The position numbers and the translations under genes were made by a program. Below are positions 19,201 through 31,095 of a stretch of 64,000 nt of DNA, in pieces. The notes beneath the pieces were generated by a model. That model did not search any database. It had not been told where the DNA came from and worked only from the letters and a program-made list of their open reading frames with translations. Each line of letters begins with the position of its first letter. The stretch's first letter is position 1. Where the stretch lies: the NCBI GenBank assembly GCA_016169945.1, contig JADLSH010000395.1, positions 8,708,001-8,772,000 on the forward strand. The letters are read 5' to 3'. This DNA is from Trachythela sp. YZ-2020. Its lineage: Eukaryota > Cnidaria > Anthozoa > Malacalcyonacea > Clavulariidae.

Positions 19201-19607
19201 ACTACACTGGCTCCCTATACATTATCGTATCGTCTTTAAAATCCTCCTCATTGTTTATAAAGTGTTGAATGGATTATTTGACTTGCTGTTTGGAATACAG
19301 AAAATCCAGTCGATCACTGCGTTCTGTTTCAAATGAACTTTTACTCGTGCCACCTTCCAACTACAAAACTTATGGTGACAGATCATTTTCTGTTTGTGCA
19401 CCAAAACTGTGGAATAGACTGCCCTATGATTTACGAAAGTCGTCTACTGTATCATCCTTTAAAAAAGGTTTAAAAACACATTTTTTAAAAATTTTTGTAG
19501 ATAATGAGTTTATATTATTCTCCGGATGGACATTAGTTTTTAGTTGTGTATTACATTGTCAAGTACATTTTTTAATATTTTATAACCTTGTAAATAGTTG
19601 TAAGTAA
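16217..19607 (+). pseudogene. CR1/L2-type LINE (family B) with 2A-like motif, endonuclease and reverse transcriptase
   Basis: The first frame (16217-16579) has a hydrophobic N-terminus (LNVVIFLLFIGRLKVF) and ends with DISINPGP (16544-16567), close to the 2A ribosome-skipping motif. The endonuclease follows (KFATLNARSI, LLGDFNFRIDD, ISDHSAISF), but the TETW segment with the catalytic Glu is missing near 16830. The RT shows VILVFLDLSAAFDTISHD (motif A), [14 protein letters not shown] (motif B) and FADDTQL (motif C) in shifted frames near 18360-18700, then the thumb (18674-19336) and C-terminus to 19607. The 3' end has a short GCGC hairpin, ctatataaatt and an ATT tail near 19718. There are many frameshifts and stops. 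Confidence 0.9.
16544..16567 (+). other. 2A-like motif DISINPGP in LINE family B
   Basis: The eight codons match the 2A consensus D-V/I-E-x-N-P-G-P except for Ser in place of Glu. 2A-like sequences near the start of ORF2 are established for several APE-type LINEs, where they cause ribosome skipping between Gly and Pro and can act as signal sequences. A hydrophobic stretch lies upstream. Confidence 0.7.
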
Positions 19608-19718
19608 TTGTGAACATATTTAGCATCTTAGCTTGTTACACTTGTAAAGCGCCTTGGACTTTTTAGGATATGTGCGCTATATAAATTGAAATTATATTAA
19701 ATTATTATTATTATTATT
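19608..19718 (+). repeat. LINE B 3' untranslated end with ATT tail
   Basis: Contains aagcgccttggac ... tgtgcgctatataaattgaa, a short stem of the kind that ends many CR1/L2 LINEs and is recognised by their RT, then attattattattatt. It marks the element's 3' terminus. Confidence 0.75.
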
Positions 19719-22319
19719 GGAGTTGAATAATTGGATGCCCCCAGAAGATCTGACAATTTGTATGACCAACTGGGCTAGACTGCAAAATAAGATAGCCCCA
19801 AATAATACTATTTTATACAGTAAATATTATACCATCACAACTGGGCAACACAAATAAATATATATAAATTGTGGCCATTTTAATTCCTAAAACAGACATT
19901 TAAAATAAGAAAAAGTGTTAATCGCTTATATATTTGAAACGAACCTACGATAGATAATATATACACTGACTCATCACAAAGTAAACAATGCTCACCTTTG
20001 CACAAACTTTCACAGAAGTGGATTTTATCCATAACAAAATACCTTTCACTCCTACTCCAATGTGCAACCATGTTGACTCGAATATCTGAAAAAAATGGCG
20101 GAAATTAAAGGACATTGGCAACTAAAATGTTTATTGGCTTATTTAATCTTAGTGGACCACCTAACTAGGAAAATGTTACCAGTTTCTTCTGAAACATTTT
20201 TGTTTGCGAGTAAAATGCAAGTAAAGTTTGATAAAATTTGCTCATCGGCCGCCATCTTGAAAAAATTATCTTTGGGGTCAATGACCTTTTTGACATCATT
20301 AGCAGGGTTGCGTTCAGAACAACATAGAGATTTATATTGCGTGAGGGTTATGTGTTAACTAAAATATGTTATTTTGAGCGTTATAATGAACAGAAATTCT
20401 CATAACCAGGCAAGGCAACTAGGGAAGTGCTATACTATCAGATGAGACCACATTAAGTGAGTGGGAAGGAAAGGAGCGGCGGATTTTGCAACAATTCTGC
20501 ACTACATCGTGATTTGTCTGACGCGTTTGAGGATGATTGGGTATTATTGAAGCTATACTATTTTGTGTAAATTTAAATTTAACGAGAAAGATAAATGGTC
20601 ATATACTCTGCAAAAAGTTTAAAGAACCATGTGTTGTAGTTAGAATACACTCTTTAAAGAACACATAAGAAAAGATGGATGAAATATTATATTATTAATT
20701 CGAGACACTGAGTGATTGAGACAGGTTCAAGCGTTAAAATGTACTGAAAAGGAAATCTAGTGCAGAATTGTTGGATAAGAGTAATATTATATTGAAATAG
20801 ATTTATATTTAAGTTCAAGAGTTTATTGAAGAATATTTTTTCAAGCAATTCATATATGAAATTGTGAGCATATGCCAAAAGGCAGACTGCTTGTATTGTT
20901 TTGACCGCAAATATGAGTGCTTTCACCTGTCATACATGTCAATTGGTCGTATATACATTATTTAGTACATATAATTAGTTTATAGAAACAAGCCAGATAT
21001 AACTGTTCTCTGGCAGCAAGTAAACTAGGAAAATATTTTCTGAAAATGTAGCGAGTTTCTTTACAGTGTAGAATATCATTAATCACGGCGTGCCGTTTAT
21101 CATACATGTACATATCAGTTATGATTATCATTGATATAAGACAATATATTATGTCTTACAAATTATAATCATGCATGTTATTTGTAGTACTTCTTTATAC
21201 TAGACTGTCCAACTGTATTGAAAGTATAAAAGGAGTACTGTAGCTCAAACTATTTAGATTTTTGGGGTTTTATGCATGCTTGTGTATTTTGAATCTATAT
21301 TGTGCCAGCCAGATATGATATATTTGATCATGCACATTGTGATTATTTTCGTTACTGTTGTATTTTCAATAACAATTGGAACTGTCATGTGAACGCACTG
21401 TAGAGAAATTTATGCACATGGAAGCCGATTTGATTGTTTTGGAATTTGAGCAATTTTTACACATTTCTCTAGCGAGCCATTCAAGAGATAAAGACAATTA
21501 TCGATGTAATATTTGTATAAGAATTTTTTTTGTGGTTTTCCATTTTATGCGTTTATTTAACACAGAGTTGGCAGTGGTAGAAACATGTTATACGCTTATT
21601 AAAACGTTTCTGCCATGTATTTTGCTGCAAAGTTTACCACACGTCGTAATTGACAATTCGTTGCCAATTTCATTTAATAAAAAGCACCAGTGTAAACTGT
21701 AGTCTATAGTATAGAAACTTTTCAATGCAAAGTCTAATGTTAGGTATCGCTGTAGTATTTTGTTCGATATTTGTTGTATAAAAATGTGTTTAAATAATAA
21801 TATTTCATAGTGGAGCCTTTTGCTAATAAGCACAGACTATTTCTGCTACACAACAAGTATATATTCATTTGGAGTATATGATATGTGTCTTGAAACATGG
21901 GCAGAATATAATACTCGAATGGAATCAAATCTATTCGCATATAGTTCAAATACTGTCGTAAAAATATTCGCAGACAAGTGGTACTAAATTGTTACACAAT
22001 TATTTAATATAAGTCGCCATACATCTGTAATTTGTTTGACAAAATGTTATTAGAATGTGTTACATGTGATATATCTTATATTGTTATATATGTGGACCCT
22101 ACAAATGACGTCACAAAATGTATTCATGCATAAATTAGCATATCAGGATTTTTTCAAAATGGCGGACAACTGCCAAACATTTTCATAATTTTCTCAAAAA
22201 CTAAATGCAGTAGACAAGCGAAAATACGAAAAATTCCGTAGGTAAGCCTGAAAGATATGGGCAATAAAAATTTTCTGTTGCCAATGTCATTTAAGCCTGA
22301 ACGCGCTCCTCGCCCAAAG
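19719..22319. other. 2.6 kb gene-free, AT-rich DNA
   Basis: Open frames are short and show no recognisable motif. Two places share the phrase aaaatggcgg (about 20091 and 22158) inside otherwise unlike sequence. There are stretches of tata-rich DNA near 21120 and 22060. No tRNA, array or transposon end was found here. Confidence 0.6.
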
Positions 22320-22522
22320 CACAGTATAGAGACGACCAGTAGGGCCACTCATTTGAAATTTTGTGTGCTCGCTCATTACGCATTGGCAGCCAGTCAATTG
22401 CTTTTTCTGGCCAATAAGCAAGCTGGACTAACTTTCCTGGCCAGTAAACTGCATATTTTTGCATAAAAAGCCGGCTACATGTTGCATCACCGAGTGGCCC
22501 TACTGGTCGTCTCTATACTGTG
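22320..22522. mobile_element. 203-bp MITE with perfect 31-bp inverted ends and 7-bp target duplication
   Basis: Ends are cacagtatagagacgaccag plus tagggccactc (22320-22350) and its exact reverse complement (22492-22522). CCCAAAG flanks it on both sides (22313-22319 and 22523-22529). It begins CA and ends TG like hAT or P-type elements. The interior is non-coding. Perfect ends and TSD indicate a recent insertion by a transposase encoded elsewhere. Confidence 0.92.
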
Positions 22523-22529
22523 CCCAAAG

Positions 22530-23582
22530 AAAACTGGAAACCAGAAACTTTTTGAGACAGTCATTAAAGTAGCTGAGTGGTATTTTCATCTACATAGCAT
22601 GCACTGAACCGATGATATGAACCTGCAAAGTCACATTGAGCTTTCGCAATGCATTGATAGGGACCAGTAGAGAAAGAGTTTTAAAGTGCTTCTGCAATGA
22701 AATTTCATCCCATCTTTTTATGATTGCTTTTTATTATTGCATTTTAAAGAATACTTAAAATGACCGAATATAATTTTGTTAACTTTAATTATTGGGGGGA
22801 GGGCCGGTAAATTTAGGGGGAGGGTTAAGATTTTGACGATGTAGTTTTTAATATGTGGCTTTGCTCTGCAACTAGCATCACATATTTCGTCTACTTGCAC
22901 ATGTTATACAATCATTGTAAAATGCAGGGAAATGCACATCTCATTATACAAATGAACAGCATGCTGAAAGTGAAGGCGTAGATATTGAGGAAGAGAATAT
23001 TTCTAACCTGCTGCTGCTTTTAGAAGTGATAAGAACTTTTACACACAAATACAGAGGTTAAATGACTCTACATGAAAACCATAAGTATTTAAAATGCAAT
23101 CATAAAGATGGGGTGAAGTTTCGTTACATAAACACTTTTAAAAAATCTTTATAGATTAATGCGTTGTTGACTTCAGAATTTGCCGCATGCTATATAAACC
23201 CTTTTCTATAGGGTTTTAAACTGATAGGCGTTTGAGGTTTATCTGCGAATGTAAAAACCTCACATCTTGTTGAAAAGTTGTTGGCCTAACAAACTCGTAG
23301 TAAGCCTGTCGACAACGTGTAACAAGCTTGTCATTTTATCAACCATTGTATCATATTTTATAATAATACTATTTATTCAGGAAATTACATGTCACACCCT
23401 AAGGTGTTTTTCAACGAAGTCCTGTAAAGTTAAAAATGCTACACAAAATTATTACACACATACATTTACTGTCACGGTTATATAGTAAATATGAAATATG
23501 TAAAATTAGTTTTTAAAAAATGGATAATCCAAGTTCAGTAGTATTATTAAGTCCAAATATTAAATATGCTATAAGCCTAAGA
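22530..23582. other. Gene-free stretch
   Basis: No coding motif is seen. It has a G-rich patch near 22790-22830 (ggggggagggccgg, agggggaggg) and otherwise AT-rich unique-looking DNA. Confidence 0.5.
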
Positions 23583-24380
23583 TTATTTCTGGCAAGATAG
23601 TTTTCTCTTAAAAGTTTTAAAATTTACAATGTTCCTAATATCATCCAAATCATTCCAAGCTCTCACCGCGTAGAAAGCAAAATGTTGCTTTCCCCATTCG
23701 GTCTTGACTTTTGGCAAATGTAGGTTATTCCTCCCATGTGTGGAATAACTATGAATAGCAATGTTCCTTATCATTTCAAGTTCCACTTCCATAAGACCGT
23801 TTATGTATTTATACACGGCAATGCAACGATGTTGTTCACGTCTTGGATGTAATTTTGCCCAATGCAAAGTTTGGAGTGCATCAGTGGATTAATTTATCCT
23901 TCACAAACCCAATATGACTTTCGCGTCTTGTTTTGCAGGATCTGGAGATCATCCATGAGACATTTATTACTATTGTCACCCCAGACTATGTCTCCGTAAT
24001 CAAACAGAGGTAAAATTATTGCATGATAAAGAGTTACAAGTTCTTTCCCGGGTAAAATGTGACGGACACGCTTCAGGATTCCAATACACTGATTTATCTT
24101 GAAACTCGAAGCTTTAATGTGGTCTGACCAGGTTAAGTTTTCATTAATTGTGATCCCAAGATATATTTCATGTTACTCGACTGTTTAATTTTTCCCCCTT
24201 GAACAATTAGCTCAATCGTTCCACAAGATTTTAATTTGTGGGAATTTCCTAAAAGAATGAAATTCGATTTCTCAAAGTTCAATGTTAGAAAATTACGATT
24301 AAACCAATCTGTTATATTGGCCAGGTCAGCATTAAGTTTGGATTTGACATGTAAATGCACCTATTGTCGGTTGCAATTTT
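23583..24380 (-). pseudogene. LINE 3' fragment (family F): RT thumb and C-terminus
   Basis: In minus-strand sense: LANITDWFNRNFLTLNFEKS with FILLGNSH (RT thumb start, 24360-24133), then LPLFDYGDIVWGD with LQNKTRKS in a shifted frame near 23990, then MHWAKLHPRREQHRCIAVYK and FYAVRAWNDLDDIRN (23867-23583). This order is the usual C-terminal third of CR1-like LINE ORF2. The catalytic RT motifs are absent because the copy is 5'-truncated near 24380, where the next LINE begins in opposite orientation. At least two frameshifts. Confidence 0.75.
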
Positions 24381-24399
24381 AGTTGCTGTATATTTTTCT

Positions 24400-26705
24400 A
24401 TATTTTATCTTTAAACTTTTGCATATATGGCTCATATTGCTTCTATACCGCTTATAATGGTCTTCTACGGAAAGTATGGCCATCTTATCGTGGAAAGAGG
24501 GCAGGAAAACTTGTGAAATTAAGAGAAACAACTCGCCGCCAAAGAATCGGCATTCTACAGCCGAGAGACCAACAGCCAAGTCAATCCTGTTAAAGTAATT
24601 TCAACCGGCTTAAGATCTCACAACTCAACTAATTGTATATATATTAACTCTTCACCAATATCAGAAACGCTCGGAAATAGAAAGGAAACATCTGGGGAAA
24701 CATTTGTACCAAACGTTTTGTTATCAAACGTTATGTCATTAACCCCAAAAATTGACGAACTTCGGCATTACATTAAATATTCAAATCTAGACCTTGTTTG
24801 CATGACCGAGACGTGGCTTCAAGAATATATTCACAATATTGTCGCTATTAGTGGTTTTAATCTACTTCGTCATGATAGGGAAGTTAGACAGCATGGTGGT
24901 GTGTGTATATATATCAGAGATTCAATCCAATTTTCCTTGTTAGACGACCTTTTCGACTCTTCCTTTGAAGTTATGTGGGCCAAGATCAGACCAAGCCGCC
25001 TCCCAAGAGGATTCAGCAAAGTTATTGTTGGGACAGTTTACCATCCACCAAGATAAAATGATTCAGCTATGCTGAATTATTTGATGAACTGTCTTTCATC
25101 AATAGAATCGAAATTTTCGAATTGTGGAATCCTACTTATTGGCGCCTTCAATAAACTCAATGTTTCAAGGCTGAAATCCAATTTCAAGCTCAATCAGATC
25201 ATAAACTTCCCAGCTAGAGCTCAAAATATGCTAGATCTGATTCTCACAAATCAAGATTTTTACGACACCCCAGAGAAGAGGCCTCCTTTTGGCCTTTCTG
25301 ACCATTTGTCTATTGAAGTCAAGTCAAAGTCACATACCCTACTCCCACAATCAAGGTTCAAGGTCAAGTCAAGAGACCTGCGGCAAAGCAACCTTCTCGC
25401 TTTAAGCCTATATCTGGAAAGAGTTGACATATCAACACTCATCAGTGCTGGTACAACATGCTCAGAGAAAGTATCCATACTTGAAATAGCCATTAAATAC
25501 TGGCTTGGACATTATACTCCCCATACGATCTAAAACCATCCACTCAAATGAACGGCCATGGATTAATCCAGCGCTAAAATATCTAATTAGACGATGGCAA
25601 AAAGCTCTTGCACAGAATAATCTACCTATATTCCGCCTCCTAAGAAATTGTGTCAACCGAGAACGAAAGACATGTAGAGGTAAATACTATGAAGCAAAGA
25701 TTGCCCATCTCAACACTCCGAAGAGTTCGTTGTCGAAGAACATGTGAAACCAGCAATACTTAAGAAAATTAATACCAACCAATTTGGATTCATCCCTAAA
25801 TCATCAACGACGCATGCCCTGATAAGTATGATACACACATGGACTAAGCATGCAGATGGGAAACGGCGCAACCCTACGAGTTGTCGTTTTTGACACAGAA
25901 AAGCTTTTGATTTGATCGACCATACTATCTTGGCCAGTAAACTCAGGTCATTAGACATCCCATACGGAATTGCATGATGGATCATTGATTTCTTTAAGTG
26001 TCGTAAGCAGAGAGAAACTAAAACGGGACTGTAAATCGGAATGGAATGAGTGCTACAAGGAACCAAACTGGGCTGTGGCTCTTTGTGCTAATGATTGACG
26101 ATGTTGCAGTCACTGACAATGACTTATGGAAATATGTAGACAACACAACGATCGCTGAACCTGTCCATAAGGACAAAATAAGTAACATCCAGAATGCTGT
26201 CTCAGAACTAGCTATGAAGTCTTCTCGCCAGAACAGGTTTCAGTTAAACAAAGAGAAATGCAAAGAGCTGAGGATCTCATTCGCTAAGAAAGACCCCAAT
26301 TTCGCTCCCGTTGTAATCAATGAAAAAGCTATCGAAGTAGTTCCTAATGTTAAACTTCTCGGATTGAACATCACAAATGATCTAAAATGGAACTTTCACG
26401 TCTCAGAAATCACACGTAAGGTGTCCGACAGACTTTATTTTTTAAGACAACTCAAAAGAGCAAATGTACCAACAAAAGAGCTCTTGACATTCTATATTAC
26501 ATGCATACGTCCTGTTACTGAGTATGCATGTCCAGTGTTCCATAATGGACTACCGCAATATTTATCGAATGACTTCGAACGATTGCAAAAGCGTGCACTA
26601 AGAATAATTTACTCTCAAGTCACCTACGCTGATGCCCTAGCAATAAGCAACCTAAATACACTCTATGACCGCAGAAAAACCTTAACAGTTAACCTCTTCA
26701 ATTAA
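24400..26705 (+). pseudogene. LINE (family A relative): endonuclease and damaged RT
   Basis: After a basic leader (RGKRAGKLVKLRETTRRQR near 24490) comes an endonuclease: LSNVMSLTPKIDELRHYI, LVCMTETWL, HGGVCIYIRD, then in another frame LLIGAFNKLN (GAFN for the usual GDFN, so the Asp is lost) and FGLSDHLSIEV. A deletion removes the linker and RT N-terminus. The RT resumes with NQFGFIPKSSTTHALISM, FDLIDHTILA, and YVDN in place of YVDD (26131-26142), so the catalytic pair is mutated. The thumb and C-terminus run to a stop at 26702-26704. The 3' end is a (TCTA) tail at 26961-26977. Clearly inactive. Confidence 0.85.
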
Positions 26706-26960
26706 ATAACTAGTAATGAGAACCATAAGTTACACAACCTACTACCTGAGCCTAACACTTGTGATGTGAACTTACGGCGAAATTGAAGCTTCAATGTGCC
26801 AATATGCAAAACTAATAGACCCAAAAACACTTTTATTTATGGTAATAGTATATAGACTAATTCAATAATTTTATATAAGATAGTAATATTAATTTATTCT
26901 AATTATTTTACTATAAAATTTTTTATCCTGTAAAGTATTATGCAATTCAGCTTTTAGCTG

Positions 26961-26977
26961 TCTATCTATCTATCTAC
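26961..26977 (+). repeat. TCTA repeat tail of the preceding LINE
   Basis: A short tctatctatctatctac run follows directly on the 3' untranslated region of the plus-strand LINE and abuts a minus-strand LINE fragment. It differs from the (TAA) tail of the related family A copy at 7618. Confidence 0.7.
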
Positions 26978-26984
26978 TAATCAT

Positions 26985-27795
26985 CGAAGATGAGTAATAG
27001 ATCACAGTGTCGTCAGCATAGAGCATCACATTGCAAGATTTAAGGCATTGTGGTAAATCATTCACGAACAGGATAAAGAAGAGTGGACTGACGTACACCT
27101 ATCGACACTTGCATCCTAGATGATCTTTTGTTATCAACCATGGTGAAAATATAGTGATTTGTTAAATAAGACCGAAACCATGTCACAGTGTTATTTGACA
27201 GTCCGGCATGGGTAAATTTCTGTAATAGCAGTTCAAGGTTTACAGTGTCGAAGGCTTTGCTTAGATCTAGAAAAGCTGCCCCAGTGATTTGGCCCGAATC
27301 CATACATGTCAATATGTTATCTGTACTGTGAATGAGAGCTGCGTCGGTTGATCTTCTTGCTTGGAAACCAAATTGTTCTTTTGCAAGAATTTCCTTTGCA
27401 ATAAAGTATTTATACAATTGATTGTGAACTGCTCGCTTGAGTAATTTACTGATCATAGGAAGTATTGTTATTGGCCTGTAATTATTGACATTTGTCCGAT
27501 CACCTTGCTTATGAAGTGCTGTGACTCGCCTGGTTTTCCAAGAGCTAGGCAAAGAGCCGCATAACAGCTGCAGCATTCTTTAGCAACCTGGCACCGATAC
27601 GATCGCATGCAATTGCCTTATTTTCTGATGTGCTTGCAATTGGTTTTCGATATTTTCTACTGATATAGGTTCGAAACAAAATTGTTTGGAAGTAGGAAAT
27701 TCATCATTTGATGCAGATTTTGTTGATATAGGACCAGTTCTTATTACGAATCGGAAATTCTCAGCCAGTTTACTTGCGATTGAGCAAAAATACAA
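26985..27795 (-). pseudogene. LINE RT fragment (family D)
   Basis: Minus-strand RT with SSWKTRRVTALHKQGDRTNV, NNYRPITILPMISKLLKRAV, EQFGFQARRSTDAA and GAAFLDLSKAFDTVNLELLL (motif A). Motif B is degenerate (IGVRQSTLL), and a frameshift near 27095 leads to FILFVNDLPQCL and LYADDTVIYYSSS (motif C with YADD intact). The copy stops at 26985, just after motif C, where the other LINE's tail begins. Upstream residues (27580-27795) contain the linker before the RT. Confidence 0.82.
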
Positions 27796-27889
27796 GTTCA
27801 GAGTTTCGGATATCGTCTGTGCATCCGAATAGATAATAAAAATGTCAAAGTAGAATTAATATATTAGAGCGATGGAATAGATTTAGAAA

Positions 27890-28275
27890 AGTGTCGCTTT
27901 CCCGAGAAAAATTTGAAAATCCCGAGAAAATCACTTAAGAAGATATATCCTACGAAATCACGAACACTCCCTAGCAATCCCACTTTCACTGTAAATAAAG
28001 CTCCAGTGAAAGGTCCAAATCTAATGGACTTGACATTTAGCCCCAAATATCCTCAAGGACGTTGCTCCAGCAATTGTGAAACCCGTAGCATTTATTATCA
28101 ACTTATCTCTTGCGTCTAGTGAAATACCGTCTCCATCTAAAGTAACACCAATCTTCAAATCAGGAAACTCTTCTGACCGCAGTAATTATCGACCAATCTC
28201 AGTTTTACCATGTTTATCAAAAAATTTAGAAAGAACTGTTCACCGTCAATTGATGACCTACCTCGAAGGATGATG
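27890..28275 (+). pseudogene. LINE RT fragment (family E), N-terminal RT only
   Basis: Frames at 27913 and 28076 contain PVAFIINLSLASSEIPS, KVTPIFKSGNSSDRSNYRPI and VLPCLSKNLERTVHRQLMTYL, the segment just before RT motif A. It ends at 28273 without the catalytic motifs. It faces the family D fragment (minus strand) across a short spacer. Truncated at both ends. Confidence 0.75.
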
Positions 28276-28386
28276 ATTTTGAGCGCTTGTATCTTTGGCG
28301 CCCCTCACCCAAAACGGATGAAAATACCACCAATCGATTCAGCAAACGCACCTGTTCTTGGCTAATCCCAAACAAATCGCTGAACA

Positions 28387-28461
28387 CATTGTTTTACAGA
28401 TCTCTGTGAGTTTTAACACCTTTGTAATCTGATATTTATTATTATCGTAAACTAATTATAT
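28387..28461 (+). repeat. 75-bp leader repeat, copy 1
   Basis: Starts cattgttttacagatctctg and ends actaattatat. It is identical except for one base to 56867-56941. In both places a Penelope PLE2 sequence follows at once, but with a different part of PLE2 in each. Confidence 0.9.
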
Positions 28462-28500
28462 GATACCCGTCGGAAGCAAGAAAAGCATCTCATTTTTAGT
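28462..28500 (+). mobile_element. PLE2 scrap (39 bp of the GIY-YIG end)
   Basis: gatacccgtcggaagcaaga followed by aaagcatctcattttta matches 59870-59907 of PLE2 with one change. It is truncated at both ends and directly follows the 75-bp leader. Confidence 0.75.
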
Positions 28501-30491
28501 GCAAAGTTTTTAACTTTGCAGTATTGTGATGAGGGGCGAAAATTCACATGAGCTATCATACATACATTCATAGATACATACATCATAGTGTAAACTTTCC
28601 GGGGGGTGCATACAATCTATGTTTCTTTTTAAATTTCATTAACATTTAGTGATTTAGTGCTTCAAGACAGGGCTTCACATTTTTCTTTAAATATTCTTTT
28701 GATCTTATGGCGATTTTACACAAACTATGCTGAATTAGAGTCTTTATATTGAACTTGAAACATTTGCTGAAGACGTTGAATTGACATTAAATTGGCGATC
28801 TTTCCCCCGGAACACTAAATTTTTTGTGCAATCTCAAATGCACGTGCGCTATCAAGTGCGTGGCCGCGAGGTGATTGCGAGATTCGTACACGTGCCGTGT
28901 AGCGAGTCTAGCGACAAGAACATTATCATTTATATTATTTGACATTGCTTTCGAGAATATGATTATGACAAAATATTTAAAGACTGTATCTCAAATGCGA
29001 GTTTGCAGATTATATAAATGATAAGGAAGGTAAATGTGGTAGCAGTTTAAAGGCTATATTATTTCAAGCGCAACTATAGCCTTATGAACTATAGGGACAA
29101 TGCCAATGTGGCAATGTCAATAAACTTGTGCAAGTCGATGGCTGGATATAATATAGTATACTGCGTGTATTCGATCTGTAATCTGTATTATGAACTCTCA
29201 AAACAGTGTAGACTATAGTATCCGATTTATATTATAACCTCCATGGTATAAAACGGAATCATATAAACGTGCTGCAAAGCCTGCAGTCACAATAGTCGTG
29301 TTAATTTAAACTTTACAGTATACCTTGAATTGATGGGATATAATTGTATTGGGATGTATAATATTTTAAAATAAATGTAAATTCTGATTTTCTGTGATAT
29401 AAATAATTACGTTTGAAGTGTGAACGTAAACAGTACTGTTTACTGTATATATGCATTGTCATTGACATTGTTAGGAAAACGAAAGTTACACAGTATTTCC
29501 GCTTTGAAAAAAATCCCCTTAAAAATTGTGTCGGTGTTCTTGTTGAAGGCAGTGGCCGACTATACACCCTTATACTATTTCACCAAACAATTCAGATTTC
29601 CGACTTGGACTTACTTAACTTGGGCTAATATATAATAGCCGCCCATGTGCAAAATTTGAAGTGACAGTCCGGAATAATAGAGTACAAACATATACAGTAG
29701 TCATATTACTGTAAACAAAATTTTCAACACAAAATTTAATAATATGAACCCTGTAATATTTACAAAACTAAACTATATCATACATGTAACTACTCTTTAC
29801 TCTTTCTCCTTCTATAACTTAATACTGAGTATAAGTCATAAACATAACGATTAATGAATGTTTTTCTTTCAACACAACGACAACGTAATATTTACTGTAA
29901 CTATTCATCCACAACATTCATTGCCTTGATAACTTTGTCCTCTCTCAAGATTACAAATAAAATATTTTTTACTAAAAGCAAAGTTTCAATGAGCATTTTC
30001 TTGGAAAGCTTGGTAGGGTCCGTCTCTTGTTACAAGTAATTATAAATGGGGCATAATTTGCCTGCGTATGTTTACGCTTGGCGTTAAAAACACGATTTTC
30101 AAAAGCGAAGTTAAAAATAGGCCTTCGAAAAACAAATGTCATGAGAACTTGACAATCTTGACATATAAATACTGCTACTAGATATAATTCCATGCATGAC
30201 TCATCTATTTACGTCAGCAATAAATACGCATACACTTCCCACGGCGAATTGTGAAATATTCTTTATCTGCAGAACAAGGAGAGATTTTCCTGAAACATTA
30301 CTTGCATTTACTTGTAAATTATGGTTTTACAGGATCCAAAATTCAACAAAAATATGTCTTCGCCGCAGAGTACTTCAGTGCTTCCATATTAATCTTTCGT
30401 TTTTCTTACTGAATTTCCCCCCATTTTCCCTCCCATTTTCCTCAAAACTTATGGTTCTTTGAAACTTTGCACAATCCTTGGATCCCTAGTT
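28501..30491. other. 2 kb gene-free stretch
   Basis: No coding motif or element end was recognised. Near 28545-28590 there is a tac/cat-rich low-complexity run. A GC-richer island at 28835-28915 (cacgtgcgc, gtggccgcgag) contrasts with the surroundings but does not fold as a tRNA by eye. Confidence 0.55.
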
Positions 30492-31095
30492 TAACTTGGC
30501 ACCATTCAGTCTGATGGTATCAGCGAGCGCCTCTCCTTCATCTAGCTCATTCTTTTCTCTTATATACTTCTTACTTTCCTCTATATCCCCTCTTCCCTTG
30601 AACGACATTTATAGCGCTTTGATAAGTATAACGCCTGTGCGCAGGCCTTCGACCCTATAATCGGGCCAAAGACTGCACACAGTCTATATCCTTACATATT
30701 ATATCCTCAATTTGTTCTATATGTCCGTGGCCGACGCTGAATTAAAGTCTATATATTCACTACCTTTGGTCGATTAGCTCCAGTCATACTTCAGTTCAAC
30801 TCAAACAATCTTTAATATCTTCTCATGTTTATTATATCGACAGACTTCTAATGGTCGAAATTTAGCTTTTTATCTGTGTCTTTATTTGGTAAAACTTGGC
30901 TGCGATACGGCGCTTGCCGTAGTTTGACTATATATGGTTTGCCCACACGCTTCAGTCCCGACAAAAAGATCTCATATAGGGTATTGTACTCTGGGGAATT
31001 CATTCCGACCACTTAAAAAACCATAGCAACAGTCTTTGTTTGGGCCTTTTCCGATTGTTTTTGTCTGAAATTCCGGTTTGACCCGTACGCTACAT
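30492..31095. mobile_element. PLE2 relic: 3' end joined to an inverted 5' end
   Basis: 30492-30706 (plus) matches the 3' part of PLE2 at 59908-60122 (aacttggcaccattcagtct ... gcgcaggccttcgaccctat). A 27-base block (30749-30775) matches 56939-56965. 30777-31095 is the reverse complement of the PLE2 5' region (57092-57465). The right end truncates the next LINE at DLPD. This is the inverted-terminus arrangement also seen in PLE1, without any body. Confidence 0.85.

Noticed and set aside
20095..20358. 87-codon plus-strand frame as a possible host gene
   Set aside because: No recognisable motif and no splice or neighbour support; length is within chance for this composition.
28835..28915. GC-rich patch as a possible tRNA or regulatory RNA
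   Set aside because: I could not build a cloverleaf or a stable long stem by hand, and no A/B box pair was found.
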